Source: Alphaproteobacteria bacterium
GTDB lineage: Bacteria > Pseudomonadota > Alphaproteobacteria > Micavibrionales > Micavibrionaceae
Assembly (NCBI GenBank): GCA_023700945.1
Contig: JAMPXY010000012.1
Location: 1 to 33,269, forward strand
Length of the DNA: 33,269 bases
Direction of reading: 5' to 3'
The position numbers were made by a program, and so were the translations under genes. Below are positions 17,490 to 25,627 of the stretch, piece by piece (position 1 is the first letter of the stretch; every line of letters starts with the position of its first letter). The notes under the pieces were generated by a model. The model did not search any database and was not told where the DNA came from. It saw only the letters and a list, made by a program, of their open reading frames with translations.

Positions 17490-18494
17490 TTACGCTGCCG
17501 CTCTCTTCAGAAAATCTGCATATTTCATGTTCGGGCGCGGGCCCATGTGGCTAATGACTTCGGCCGCCGCCATTGATGCCAACCGTCCACAGACGTCTAA
17601 AGAATTCCCGCGGGTATAGCCATACAAAAATCCGGCAGCATATTGATCACCTGCTCCGGTCGTATCCACAACTTTGCTAACCGGCTCCGCCGGAACCTCG
17701 ATAATTTTATCACCCGCAATAATGACGGATCCCTGCGCGCTACGCGTGATCACAATAATCTCGCATACCCCTTTCAGGGCATCGACGGTCTCTTCAAAAT
17801 TTGAGGTTTCGTAAAGAGACATCGCCTCATGTTCGTTGGCAAATAAGATATCGACATGATTTTCAACAAACACCTGAAAATCTTCACGGTGACGATTGAC
17901 GCAGAACGGATCAGACAACGACAGCGCTACCTTGCGCCCGGCCTTATGTGCCAGCTCCGAAGCAACACGGAAAGCCTCCTTGGCCTGCGGCGGATCAAAC
18001 AGATATCCCTCCATGTAGGTAATTTTTGCGGATGAGACAAGGTCCTCGTCAATATCAATCTGCGACAACTCAACTGCCGCCCCGAGGTAGGTATTCATGG
18101 TGCGCTGTCCATCAGGGGTCACCAGAATGAGGCAACGCGCAGTCGGCGCGCCAATCGCCAAGGGCTGGGTATTGAAAACAACCCCTTGCGCCTTCAGGTC
18201 ATGACGAAAAACATCCCCCAACTGATCCTGCGCGACCTTGCCAATATAGGCACCCTTGCCCCCAAAAGATGCAAACCCAGCGATGGTGTTGCCCGCCGAT
18301 CCCCCGGACGATTCAATTCCCGGCGGCATCTGGCCATATAGCTCAACTGCACGCATCTCATCAATCAAAGTCATACTGCCCTTGACCATGCCATTCATTT
18401 TTTGCTGATGCTCTATGAAAGCCTCATCCGTCTGAGCCAATACGTCGACAATAGCGTTACCAATTGCCAGAAGATCGAATTTGGGATCTTTCAT
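17490..18494 (-). CDS. PfkB-family sugar kinase, adenosine-kinase-like
   Basis: This 334-residue ribokinase-fold kinase has the N-terminal GNAIVDVLA, the SGGSAGNT motif (63-70) that binds the sugar, and the C-terminal DTTGAGD (277-283) with catalytic D283. I recall alphaproteobacterial relatives annotated as adenosine kinase, which phosphorylates adenosine to AMP in purine salvage, and MKGSMTLID-like and YLGAA elements fit that group. Substrate proof is lacking, and sugars such as fructose are alternatives. An AAGGAA lies eight bases before the ATG. It is divergent from a TetR-type gene across a 66-bp gap that holds a palindrome, so the regulator may control it. Confidence 0.85.
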   Translation of the reverse strand: MKDPKFDLLAIGNAIVDVLAQTDEAFIEHQQKMNGMVKGSMTLIDEMRAVELYGQMPPGIESSGGSAGNTIAGFASFGGKGAYIGKVAQDQLGDVFRHDLKAQGVVFNTQPLAIGAPTARCLILVTPDGQRTMNTYLGAAVELSQIDIDEDLVSSAKITYMEGYLFDPPQAKEAFRVASELAHKAGRKVALSLSDPFCVNRHREDFQVFVENHVDILFANEHEAMSLYETSNFEETVDALKGVCEIIVITRSAQGSVIIAGDKIIEVPAEPVSKVVDTTGAGDQYAAGFLYGYTRGNSLDVCGRLASMAAAEVISHMGPRPNMKYADFLKRAAA

Positions 18495-18521
18495 ATCTAT
18501 ATTCCTTCACAGAGAAAAACA

Positions 18522-18537
18522 GGATAAGTTCTAATCC
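18522..18537. promoter_or_regulatory. Candidate operator palindrome between kinase and TetR-type genes
   Basis: GGATAAGTTCTAATCC is a 16-bp imperfect dyad (six of eight pairs match: GGAT-AG-CT-ATCC). It lies in the middle of the divergent gap, within 30 bp of both starts. Size, symmetry and position fit a TetR-family operator, but there is no experimental support and only one copy is visible. Confidence 0.4.
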
Positions 18538-18560
18538 AAATAAAGAAGTATTGGAATACC

Positions 18561-19154
18561 ATGGCAGGCAAAAAAACACAGAAATCAGAAGTTAATATTC
18601 GTGAACGGGCTATAGAGGCAACCCTGGCATTAGCCGCACGAGATGGCTGGGATGCGGTTACCCTCCCTGGAATAGCCCGTCATGCCAAAATCAGCCTGAG
18701 TGCCCTGCATGAACATTTTGATGACCGTTATGATATTTTGGCTTGCTATGCCCGCATGGTGGATCAGCGTGTTTTAAACGCCATCAGCCCTGCTGTTGAA
18801 CAAAGCAATCACCGCGACCGTTTGTTTGATATTTTAATGGAGCGTTTTGATGTGCTGAATGAAAACCGAGAGGCTTTGCTCTCGATCATCCAACATCTGA
18901 AATGCGAACCCCACCAAATTCTAACCAGCCTGCCTTACCTTGGCCGTTCGATGCGCTGGATGCTTGAAGCAGCCGGACTCCCGACTACAGGCCTGCGGGG
19001 GGCTGGTCATATTGCAGCGCTCTCTGCGGTCTATATTGCCACCCTCAGGACATGGGCTGGCGATGACAGCCCGGATATGAGTCAGACTATGGCCGCGTTA
19101 GACCGTCATCTGGGTCAGGCTGAAAGACTGGCTGATATGCTTGGGATTATTTGA
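18561..19154 (+). CDS. TetR/COQ9-like transcriptional regulator
   Basis: This 197-residue protein has a good N-terminal TetR-type helix-turn-helix: RERAIEATLALAARDGWDAV, then IARHAKISLSALHEHFDDR, where the recognition helix is SLSALHEHF. The C-terminal helical domain carries WAGDDSPDMSQTMAALDRHL, which resembles the COQ9 and short alphaproteobacterial TetR regulators found near ubiquinone or cell-envelope genes. The ligand is unknown. The ATG has a weak GGA upstream. The 16-bp palindrome just upstream is a candidate autoregulatory site. It converges on hemA with 19 bp between the stops and no obvious terminator. Confidence 0.85.
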   Translation: MAGKKTQKSEVNIRERAIEATLALAARDGWDAVTLPGIARHAKISLSALHEHFDDRYDILACYARMVDQRVLNAISPAVEQSNHRDRLFDILMERFDVLNENREALLSIIQHLKCEPHQILTSLPYLGRSMRWMLEAAGLPTTGLRGAGHIAALSAVYIATLRTWAGDDSPDMSQTMAALDRHLGQAERLADMLGII

Positions 19155-19173
19155 CATCGCCGCCGCCAACCAC

Positions 19174-20394
19174 TCAGGCGCGAGCGTACTGATAAACGTG
19201 ATTTTCAGCCCATAACTTTTCGAGCACATCACACAGATAATCAACATCCGCCAAGGTATGGGCGGCACTGGCCGTCAGGCGCAAACGCTCCGTGCCCTTG
19301 GGCACAGTCGGGTAATTTATCGGCTGTACATAAATGTTATATTTATTTAACAGCATATCCGTCACCATCTTGCAGCAGGTAGCATCCCCCACAATCAATG
19401 GCACAATATGACTTTCGCCCTTCAGGTACGGTAATCCTGCCGCCTCAAGGCGGGCCTTAAAATGGCGCACATTACGGCGTTGACGTTGGCGTTCAATATC
19501 CGACATCATCAAATGCTCCACACTGGCTTTGGCGCCGGCCAGCACCGCAGGCGGCAAAGAAGTAGTAAAAATAAACCCCGCAGCAAACGAACGAATGGCA
19601 TCAATTGTGCCCTTGCGTCCGGCAACGTAACCACCCACCAGACCATAAGCCTTACCAAAGGTGCCCTCGATGATATCGATGCGATCCATCACACCCATTT
19701 CCTCAGCTAAACCGGCCCCGCGCGGCCCATACAGCCCAACGCCATGCACTTCATCAAGATAAGAGAGCGCCTCGTATTTTTCTGCAAGATCAGCTATGGC
19801 ACCAATCGGCGCAATGTCACCTTCCATCGAGTAAACCGATTCAAAGGCAATAATTTTGGGACGCGCCGGATCATCACCCGCCAGCAATTCTTCCAGATGT
19901 GCTAGGTCATTATGACGAAAAATTCGTTTTTCAGCGCCACCATGACGAATACCTTCAATCATCGAGGCATGATTGAGTGCATCCGAATAAACAATACAGC
20001 CGGGCAAGAGTCGGGTCAGAGTGCTTAAGGCCCCCTCATTGGCGGTATAACCCGAGGTAAAGACCAAACCAGACTCTTTGTTATGCAAGCGAGCAATCGT
20101 CTGCTCCAGCTCCACATGGTAACGTGTTGTTCCGGAAATATTCCGGGTGCCCCCGGCACCGGCACCCGTGCGGTCAACAGCAGCCTTCATGGCTTCCAGG
20201 ACGTGGGCATTCTGCCCCATACCCAGATAATCATTGCTGCACCAGATGGTGACTTCCCGCACACTGCCGTCAGGGGCGTAGTACAGGGCCTTAGGGAACT
20301 TTCCCGCTATTCGCTCAAGCGTGGCAAAAACGCGGTAGCGCCCCTCGGTCTTGAGGGTATCTACGCGCTCCTGAAAGAAAGCTTCATAATCCAT
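19174..20394 (-). CDS. hemA: 5-aminolevulinate synthase
   Basis: It is a PLP enzyme that condenses glycine and succinyl-CoA to 5-aminolevulinate, the first step of the C4 (Shemin) heme route used by alphaproteobacteria. The 406-residue product starts [14 protein letters not shown], which matches the usual N-terminus; an in-frame TTG at 20427 would add 11 residues but is unlikely. Key residues are visible: [11 protein letters not shown] (51-61), DEVHGVG with D214 and H217, and PLP-binding K248 in GTFGKAYG. The block [13 protein letters not shown] is typical of ALAS rather than glycine C-acetyltransferase. Its gene is divergent from a ribokinase across a gap containing a hairpin. Confidence 0.96.
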   Translation of the reverse strand: MDYEAFFQERVDTLKTEGRYRVFATLERIAGKFPKALYYAPDGSVREVTIWCSNDYLGMGQNAHVLEAMKAAVDRTGAGAGGTRNISGTTRYHVELEQTIARLHNKESGLVFTSGYTANEGALSTLTRLLPGCIVYSDALNHASMIEGIRHGGAEKRIFRHNDLAHLEELLAGDDPARPKIIAFESVYSMEGDIAPIGAIADLAEKYEALSYLDEVHGVGLYGPRGAGLAEEMGVMDRIDIIEGTFGKAYGLVGGYVAGRKGTIDAIRSFAAGFIFTTSLPPAVLAGAKASVEHLMMSDIERQRQRRNVRHFKARLEAAGLPYLKGESHIVPLIVGDATCCKMVTDMLLNKYNIYVQPINYPTVPKGTERLRLTASAAHTLADVDYLCDVLEKLWAENHVYQYARA

Positions 20395-20450
20395 AGCCGA
20401 CACTCGAGTATAATAAGACAACACCAATAACGGTGGGCAGAGTACCCAAT

Positions 20451-20475
20451 GCCCCTTCTTATTACAATAAGGGGC
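20451..20475. repeat. Inverted repeat in the hemA/ribokinase divergent region
   Basis: A 7-bp stem (GCCCCTT / AAGGGGC) with an 11-base loop that can add two more A:T pairs after one mismatch. It is not followed by a T-run on either strand, so it is a poor terminator; a regulatory or operator role for either gene is possible. Confidence 0.35.
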
Positions 20476-20581
20476 TGCACGCCTTCTCCACCATGACTTT
20501 AATCAATTTAATTGCTTTTCAGTACCCAGGTAACCAAAATGTGAGTTAAAATAAGGAGATACACGGGGAGACTTATTGAGA

Positions 20582-21517
20582 ATGATTATCGTTTTCGGCT
20601 CTATCAATATGGACATCTTTATGCCGGTCGAGCATCTGCCCGTGCCCGGCGAAACCGTCTTATCACCCGGCTATGAAATGTCTCCCGGCGGCAAGGGTGC
20701 CAATCAGGCGCTGGCGGCCGCCCGCTCCGGTGCCAAAGTGGCGATGATTGGCCGGGTCGGTGACGACGGCATGGGTGCCCGGGTTCTGAATAATTTGCGT
20801 CGCGCCGGGGTTATGACGTCCGGCATAGTCCAATCCGAGCAGTCAACCGGCTGTGCTGTGATTGCCCGCGATGCCAACGGTGAGAACCAGATTTTAGTGG
20901 CCCTAGGGGCCAACGCCGACGTTATTCACGACCAGATCCCTGATGAAATTCTAGGCAATCGCAATATGGTGGTGATGCAAAACGAAATCCTGCCTGAGCA
21001 AAACTGGATGATCATTGAGCGGGCTGCGGCCTTGGGCGCCACGACCATTCTCAATCTGGCTCCGGCCATACATATCCCCGAACATATCCTGAAAAAACTG
21101 GACTATCTGATCGTTAATCAGATTGAAGCCCGACAGATTGCAGCCGCAATGAATCTCGAGGCCGAAAACCATGAATCACAGATCGCAGGTGCCCTCTCCC
21201 GCATGGGGGACCTGACTTGTATCGTCACTATGGGTGAACGAGGATCATTTGCCATTACGCCTGATGGACAGGAAATTCATGTCCCGGCGCTTGAGCTTGA
21301 GCAGTTTGTCGATAAAACCGGGGCAGGCGATGCTTATTGCGGAACATTTGCCGCAGCCTTGCATGCCGGATTACCGCTGACCGAGGCCCTAAAGCGTGCA
21401 GCCGTTGCTGGATCACTCACCTGCCTGAATAAAGGTGCCCAGCCGTCTTTCCCCTACCTTGGCGACATAGAAGAAAACCTCGCCAAGCTGGGCGAGGTTT
21501 CCGTGAAAGCGATCTAA
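20582..21517 (+). CDS. rbsK: Ribokinase (PfkB family)
   Basis: This 311-residue ribokinase phosphorylates D-ribose at O5. The N-terminal GSINMDIF, the sugar-binding SPGGKGANQA (34-43) and the C-terminal DKTGAGD (244-250) with catalytic D250 are all present, as is NQIEA of the VNQ(N)E motif. Start choice is uncertain: the ATG at 20582 gives the usual MIIVFGSIN N-terminus, but a TTG at 20576 has GGGGAG five bases upstream and would add two residues. No ribose transporter or repressor gene is visible nearby, so ribose may come from nucleoside breakdown, or the true substrate could be another sugar. Its 3' end encodes a strong hairpin. Confidence 0.9.
   Translation: MIIVFGSINMDIFMPVEHLPVPGETVLSPGYEMSPGGKGANQALAAARSGAKVAMIGRVGDDGMGARVLNNLRRAGVMTSGIVQSEQSTGCAVIARDANGENQILVALGANADVIHDQIPDEILGNRNMVVMQNEILPEQNWMIIERAAALGATTILNLAPAIHIPEHILKKLDYLIVNQIEARQIAAAMNLEAENHESQIAGALSRMGDLTCIVTMGERGSFAITPDGQEIHVPALELEQFVDKTGAGDAYCGTFAAALHAGLPLTEALKRAAVAGSLTCLNKGAQPSFPYLGDIEENLAKLGEVSVKAI
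21475..21500 (-). terminator. Terminator embedded in the ribokinase 3' coding end
   Basis: A 10-bp stem (AAACCTCGCC / GGCGAGGTTT) with a 6-base loop lies inside the last ribokinase codons. Read on the minus strand it is followed by TTTTCTTCT, so it fits a Rho-independent terminator for the convergent gene whose stop is at 21531. Confidence 0.65.
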
Positions 21518-21530
21518 ATCCTCAAGCGCC

Positions 21531-22277
21531 CTAAGGTTTCATACCGGGCAGATTGGCAGGCTGTGGCAATGTCAGAGTCGACAGGTCCTGATAGATCTGC
21601 AAGCCGACTGGCAGGGTGAACTGCACCTTACCCGCTGAGGAAATATAGGGTTTACCATGAGCACCCTTTTGTTCTTGCAATCTTACAACCGTAACAACAC
21701 CGGTCTGATCCTCTTGTGCCGTGATATCGTGGCACACAGGCTTGACATCGTTGGGTAAGGGAAAACCAAAGACACGGGCAAAGTTATTAGCACCTTCAAT
21801 ACGCGGAGCCTTCGGATCAGTGCCATAACCCCATTTATGTAAGCTTGCGAGATGAATATTGGTCGCCGCCAGTGCCTCATACAGACGGGTTGGGGTATCC
21901 TCATGATAGAATAGTACCACCACCGGACGGCTGCTGAACTGGGAAGACAAGGCATCAGCAATTTTTGCCGCACGCACATCTTCGCTTTCGAGCGCTGCAA
22001 TTTCAGTCGCACTGGCATTCTTGGCTGCCATAATATTGGCCATACTGTAATTAGAATTTACCGCCACCAGAAAGGCATCATAAGGTGATGCCACCTGATC
22101 ATTGATAAACTGAAAACCAGCGAGGGTCGTAGGAACCGTGCGTTCCGCAGGATAGGCATAGGTACCATTGGTGCAATGGATATTATGAACACCCATCATA
22201 TCCAGCACGCGGGAGGCAGCATGGGCTGTATCAAGGACATCGTGGCCCTTCAGTTTCACCAGAATCGGAAACGTCAT
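21531..22277 (-). CDS. RfaE/HldE-type nucleotidyltransferase-like protein lacking the HxGH motif
   Basis: This 248-residue soluble protein has several blocks of the cytidylyltransferase-like domain of heptose-1-phosphate adenylyltransferase in the right order: CTNG (35-38), FLVAVNSNYS (69-78, compare VGVNSDAS), LESEDVRAAKIADAL (96-110) and EDTPTRLYEAL (126-136). The catalytic HxGH, expected just after the TNG, is missing; that segment reads TNGTYAYPAERTVPTT. A second half (~140-248) with WGYGTDP, PRIEGANN and CHDITAQEDQTG matches nothing I know. It could be an inactive or altered transferase. The assignment is from motif comparison by eye. The gene ends 13 bp from the ribokinase stop, and a TTGTCA -35-like box lies upstream of its start. 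Confidence 0.6.
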   Translation of the reverse strand: MTFPILVKLKGHDVLDTAHAASRVLDMMGVHNIHCTNGTYAYPAERTVPTTLAGFQFINDQVASPYDAFLVAVNSNYSMANIMAAKNASATEIAALESEDVRAAKIADALSSQFSSRPVVVLFYHEDTPTRLYEALAATNIHLASLHKWGYGTDPKAPRIEGANNFARVFGFPLPNDVKPVCHDITAQEDQTGVVTVVRLQEQKGAHGKPYISSAGKVQFTLPVGLQIYQDLSTLTLPQPANLPGMKP

Positions 22278-22383
22278 GTAAACACTCTTGCTTTTAAAAT
22301 GCGCAGGACGTGTTGATATGACAATTTAGAAAAAAAAGCAAGAGACAAAGAAATTATTGAGTTATATCAATATATTAAAGCAA

Positions 22384-22406
22384 ATCCCCCGGGCCAGCCG
22401 GGGGAT
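22384..22406 (-). terminator. Rho-independent terminator of the response-regulator operon
   Basis: A 9-bp GC-rich stem (ATCCCCCGG / CCGGGGGAT) with a 5-base loop, followed on the minus strand by TTTGCTTTAAT. It sits 26 bp beyond the YjfB-like gene stop and should end the three-gene minus-strand operon. Confidence 0.75.
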
Positions 22407-22432
22407 AGCTTACGGGACCAAGCCCAGAGGCA

Positions 22433-22609
22433 TCATGCCTGCATGTTGAGGGTGGCGCCCCGTGACGAAGACACAGGAACATTTGAGATCGCTTGCTCAA
22501 GAATGGAGGCCAGCTGCTGCTCCATGCTTGCAGCCTGCTTTACCATCTCCAGCGAAATCGCTTGCCTTGTCAACGCAGCCTGAGCTGCAATGCCAGCAGG
22601 AACTTCCAT
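22433..22609 (-). CDS. YjfB-like putative motility protein (58 aa)
   Basis: This 58-residue helical peptide resembles the short YjfB motility family: an Ala/Gln-rich N-terminal half (PAGIAAQAALTRQ, then EMVKQAASMEQQLASILEQA) followed by a short NVPVSSSRGATLNMQA tail, like the hydrophobic ends of other members. The family function is unproven, and it often lies near flagellar or chemotaxis genes. The ATG at 22609 has GAGG five bases upstream, so I prefer it to a GTG two codons earlier. It is the third gene of a minus-strand operon with the 171-aa protein and a response regulator, ending at a terminator. The small size makes the family call tentative. Confidence 0.6.
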   Translation of the reverse strand: MEVPAGIAAQAALTRQAISLEMVKQAASMEQQLASILEQAISNVPVSSSRGATLNMQA

Positions 22610-22656
22610 AATCACCTCGTATCTGATCAGGGTATAACAAACAGATTAACAGTCTC

Positions 22657-23172
22657 TTACTTTTTAGCCGGGGCATGTCGCCGATTATAACGCTGGCAGG
22701 CCTCATGCAGTTCAGCAATCAACAGACGTCCTTCTTTTCCGCCATTTCCACGTAGCTGGCTGGACATGATGATATGGAGAGTTTTGCGATGAATATTTAC
22801 AATCTCATAGGCATCATCATTAAAGCTCTCCAAATTTTCGAGAAAATCGAGGGCAATATCAGCAACATCGCTCAGCAACGGAAATTTGAACATTGCTCCG
22901 TTCGCCTTCAACTCCATAATCGGACCGATCACCCGCCCCACTGACTCCTTCGTACGATTATCTTCGACCCGCACTACCTCAAGGGATTTATCAAGGCGCC
23001 CAAGAATAGCCATAGCAAAGTTGGTGAAATCGACATCATTTTTTTGAATGAAACTCTCGGCACGTTCCATCACCGCAGGATCTATCCCGCCATACCCGGC
23101 TTTTGTACGCAGGGTATTCGGAGGGTTGTAAAATTTGGCTTTAGAGCTTTTTTTCTTGGTTTTCTCAGTCAT
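22657..23172 (-). CDS. Helical protein of unknown function in a response-regulator operon (171 aa)
   Basis: I do not recognise the family. This Lys-rich, mostly helical 171-residue protein has a basic N-terminus (MTEKTKKKSSKAKFYNPP) and a helical core with LGRLDKSLEVVRVEDNR and the segment around LLSDVADIALDFLENLE. The C-terminal half has H128 and H133 in IVNIHRKTLHIIMSSQLRGN, followed by a conserved-looking LLIAELHEACQRY, which loosely resembles the His helix and following turn of an Hpt phosphotransfer domain. It follows the response regulator by 17 bp, so it may be its partner. The Hpt idea is an inference from spacing of a His helix and not a family match. Confidence 0.7.
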   Translation of the reverse strand: MTEKTKKKSSKAKFYNPPNTLRTKAGYGGIDPAVMERAESFIQKNDVDFTNFAMAILGRLDKSLEVVRVEDNRTKESVGRVIGPIMELKANGAMFKFPLLSDVADIALDFLENLESFNDDAYEIVNIHRKTLHIIMSSQLRGNGGKEGRLLIAELHEACQRYNRRHAPAKK

Positions 23173-23189
23173 AACACTATCGGGAGTTA

Positions 23190-23780
23190 CTATTTATCAT
23201 GAAGGCTGGGTCCCACATTGCGTACATGCTCCTGCAGGTCTTTCAAAATGCGTTCGGTTTCGGAAGGATCAATCATATCAAGTTCAACATCCATAACATC
23301 ATCATCACGGCGACGCTGACCAACATAATCACCCTTGCGGCGACGGCGATCAGGTCCAAAAAACTGCCCGGAATCAACAAACTGACGCGGACGCTCAATC
23401 AGTTGCTCCACGCGGGTAAACAGATCCTTGGCGGTGAAGGGCTTCACCAGAAATTCTGTTACCCCGACATCACGGGCCTGCTCTACCCGAATACGGTGAC
23501 TGTAACCTGTCATCATAATGACAGGTACAAACTTGTTGGGAGAACGCGGATCACGCCTGATCATACGGATAAGTTCCAAACCATCAAATGGCTGCATCTG
23601 CCAATCGGTCAAGACGATATCGGGCTTGTAGCGGCAAAACTGGTTGAAAGCATCTTCCGGATTATCTGCTGTGTAAATAGCGGTAAATCCAAAAATTTTC
23701 AGCAACGACGACACCAACGACAACATCGGCTTCATGTCATCAACAACCAAAATCGATACTGCCTTAAATTGATAAACCAT
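23190..23780 (-). CDS. CheY-like response regulator with basic/acidic C-terminal tail
   Basis: The first ~125 of its 196 residues form a receiver domain: acid pair D14/D15 in LVVDDM, phosphoacceptor D59 in VLTDWQM, T91 in MMTGYS, and K113 in LVKPFT. The remaining ~70 residues form no recognised output domain: a basic stretch (GPDRRRRKGDYVGQRRRDDD) is followed by an acidic helix with METVELDMIDPSETER-like character, so output is probably by protein-protein contact. No sensor kinase is in the window. It is first in a minus-strand operon with a helical protein and a YjfB-like peptide, and it is divergent from the ThDP enzyme. Confidence 0.92.
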   Translation of the reverse strand: MVYQFKAVSILVVDDMKPMLSLVSSLLKIFGFTAIYTADNPEDAFNQFCRYKPDIVLTDWQMQPFDGLELIRMIRRDPRSPNKFVPVIMMTGYSHRIRVEQARDVGVTEFLVKPFTAKDLFTRVEQLIERPRQFVDSGQFFGPDRRRRKGDYVGQRRRDDDVMDVELDMIDPSETERILKDLQEHVRNVGPSLHDK

Positions 23781-23851
23781 ATTTCAACTGCCTGAAATTT
23801 TCATTCTGAGACTCTCATGAATGACCGCCTAAAACAATGGGAAATTTGGGC

Positions 23852-23880
23852 TTTAGATACAATAGCCGACATGGCATAAT
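23852..23880 (+). promoter_or_regulatory. Candidate promoter for the ThDP enzyme
   Basis: TTTAGA (23852-23857) and CATAAT (23875-23880) are spaced by 17 bp, about 45 bp upstream of the ThDP-enzyme start. The -10 matches consensus at five of six positions and the -35 at four. Confidence 0.4.
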
Positions 23881-23925
23881 GCGCTCACATAACAGACGTA
23901 ACTAATATAACAGGGGTTTAAGGCG

Positions 23926-25623
23926 ATGAATGCGTCCCGCTCAATTTCAGACAATATTATTCCTGCCAGCATCCGCTCCAAAGGCACCGGTGCTCAACTT
24001 CTGGTCAGGACGCTGGCCGCACACGGTACAAGCCATATTTCCTGCGTCGCCGGGGAAAGTTATCTGGCAGTATTGGACGCCTTATTGGATCACCCGGACA
24101 TCAAGGTAACCACCTGTCGGCAAGAAGGGGGCGCCGCCTTCATGGCCGAAAGCTGGGGTAAACTCACCGGCGCGCCGGGCATCTGTTTTGTCACACGCGG
24201 CCCCGGCGCTTGCAACGCGTCGATCGGTGTCCACACTGCCATGCAAGATTCAACACCCCTGATTTTATTCATGGGGCAAGTGGGTCGTGCCGATAAAGGT
24301 CGCGAAGCCTTTCAGGAAATTGATGTCCGCACTGTCTTTGGTGGACTGGCGAAATGGGCGACAGAAATAGACAACCCGGCCCGCGTGCCTGAAATTGTCG
24401 CCCGCGCCTACAAAGTTGCCACCACCGGCAGACCCGGACCAGTGGTGATTGGCTTGCCCGAAGACATGCTGACAGAAATTGCAGAGGCGACCATCCCCGC
24501 CCCAACCCTGCCGGTGTTACCGACCTTGACCAAAAACGGATGCGCCCAGATCAAAGCCCTGCTGCAAGACGCCCGGCAACCACTGGTGATCATCGGCGGC
24601 AGTGGCTGGACAGATAAAGGGATTGAGGATTTTGCCAGCTTTGCCAGCGCAGCGCAGCTACCGGTAGCAGCCTCTTTTCGTCGCCAGGATCTCTTTAACC
24701 ACAAGCATAAATGCTATGTTGGCGAACTAGGCACCGGCCCTAACCCCAAACTTATTGAGAAAATCAAACACGCCGATCTGGTACTAGTCGTGGGTGCCCG
24801 GCTCGATGAAATCTGTACACAGGGCTACACCTTGTTTGATGCCCCTGTGCCACAAATGAAAATGATTCACATCCACCAGAGCCTTGATGAAATTGGCAAG
24901 GTCTACCAACCCACGCTGGGGCTCGTCGCCGATGTCAACGAAACGGCCGCCGCTCTGGCCAGTCTCGCCCATGGTCTGGACGGGCGCTTGTGGGCCGGCT
25001 GGCGCGATGAGTTGCGAACGCTCTATCAGTCATGGACGACGATTGACCTTACCGCCCAACCTCGCTGGAAGGGTGCCAACATGACGGAGATATTCTCCTT
25101 CCTGCGCGACCAGCTACCTGAGGATGCCATCATCACAACAGATGCAGGAAATTTCAGCGGTTGGGCTCAGCGTTATCTGCAATATGGTCGCCCTGGCCGC
25201 CTGCTCGCCCCGATTAACGGTGCTATGGGTTACGCCGTGCCCTCGGCGATTGGCGCCTCACTGGCCGCTCCAGACAAGACCGTGCTGGGCTTGTGTGGCG
25301 ATGGTGGTTTTATGATGACGGGACAAGAACTAGCAACCGCCATGCATCACGGCGCACACCCGGTCATCATGGTCTGTAATAATGCCATGTACGGCACCAT
25401 CCGTATGCATCAGGAAAAACATTACCCCGGCCGGATCAGCGCCACCGCCTTGACCAACCCCGATTTCGTGGCCTTGGCGGCAAGCTACGGTGCCTTTGCC
25501 GCCCGGGTTGAAACAGCCGCCGAGTTTCCTGCGTTATGGGAGCGTGCGCGCAGCGCCGGGAAAATTGCCTTACTTGAAGTCAAGATGGATCCGGCTCAAC
25601 TGACCACTAACGCCAAAATCTAG
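23926..25623 (+). CDS. Thiamine-diphosphate-binding enzyme, acetolactate synthase-like
   Basis: This 565-residue three-domain ThDP enzyme resembles the acetohydroxyacid synthase large subunit. The activating Glu is E67 in CRQEGGAAFMAE, the middle FAD/nucleotide-like domain is present (LVIIGGSGW, VLVVGARLDE), and the C-terminal ThDP/Mg motif is GDGG (458-461) with NNAMYG (485-490). It lacks a partner ilvN gene, so a role in branched-chain amino acid synthesis is not supported. Other ALS-fold enzymes (oxalyl-CoA decarboxylase, benzaldehyde lyase, sulfoacetaldehyde acetyltransferase, catabolic decarboxylases) are alternatives. The N-terminal ~15 residues are a short extension. The substrate cannot be assigned. 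It converges on the RNase gene, separated by four bases. Confidence 0.85.
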   Translation: MNASRSISDNIIPASIRSKGTGAQLLVRTLAAHGTSHISCVAGESYLAVLDALLDHPDIKVTTCRQEGGAAFMAESWGKLTGAPGICFVTRGPGACNASIGVHTAMQDSTPLILFMGQVGRADKGREAFQEIDVRTVFGGLAKWATEIDNPARVPEIVARAYKVATTGRPGPVVIGLPEDMLTEIAEATIPAPTLPVLPTLTKNGCAQIKALLQDARQPLVIIGGSGWTDKGIEDFASFASAAQLPVAASFRRQDLFNHKHKCYVGELGTGPNPKLIEKIKHADLVLVVGARLDEICTQGYTLFDAPVPQMKMIHIHQSLDEIGKVYQPTLGLVADVNETAAALASLAHGLDGRLWAGWRDELRTLYQSWTTIDLTAQPRWKGANMTEIFSFLRDQLPEDAIITTDAGNFSGWAQRYLQYGRPGRLLAPINGAMGYAVPSAIGASLAAPDKTVLGLCGDGGFMMTGQELATAMHHGAHPVIMVCNNAMYGTIRMHQEKHYPGRISATALTNPDFVALAASYGAFAARVETAAEFPALWERARSAGKIALLEVKMDPAQLTTNAKI

Positions 25624-25627
25624 CGCT

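Noticed and set aside
23199-23795. 198-codon ORF antisense to the response regulator
   Set aside because: The receiver-domain motifs lie on the other strand; this frame is a shadow.
23818-23880. 20-codon ORF (MNDRLKQWEIWALDTIADMA) upstream of the ThDP enzyme
   Set aside because: It has no Shine-Dalgarno, overlaps the candidate promoter and is too short to separate from chance; it has no leucine/valine/isoleucine run that would suggest an attenuation leader.
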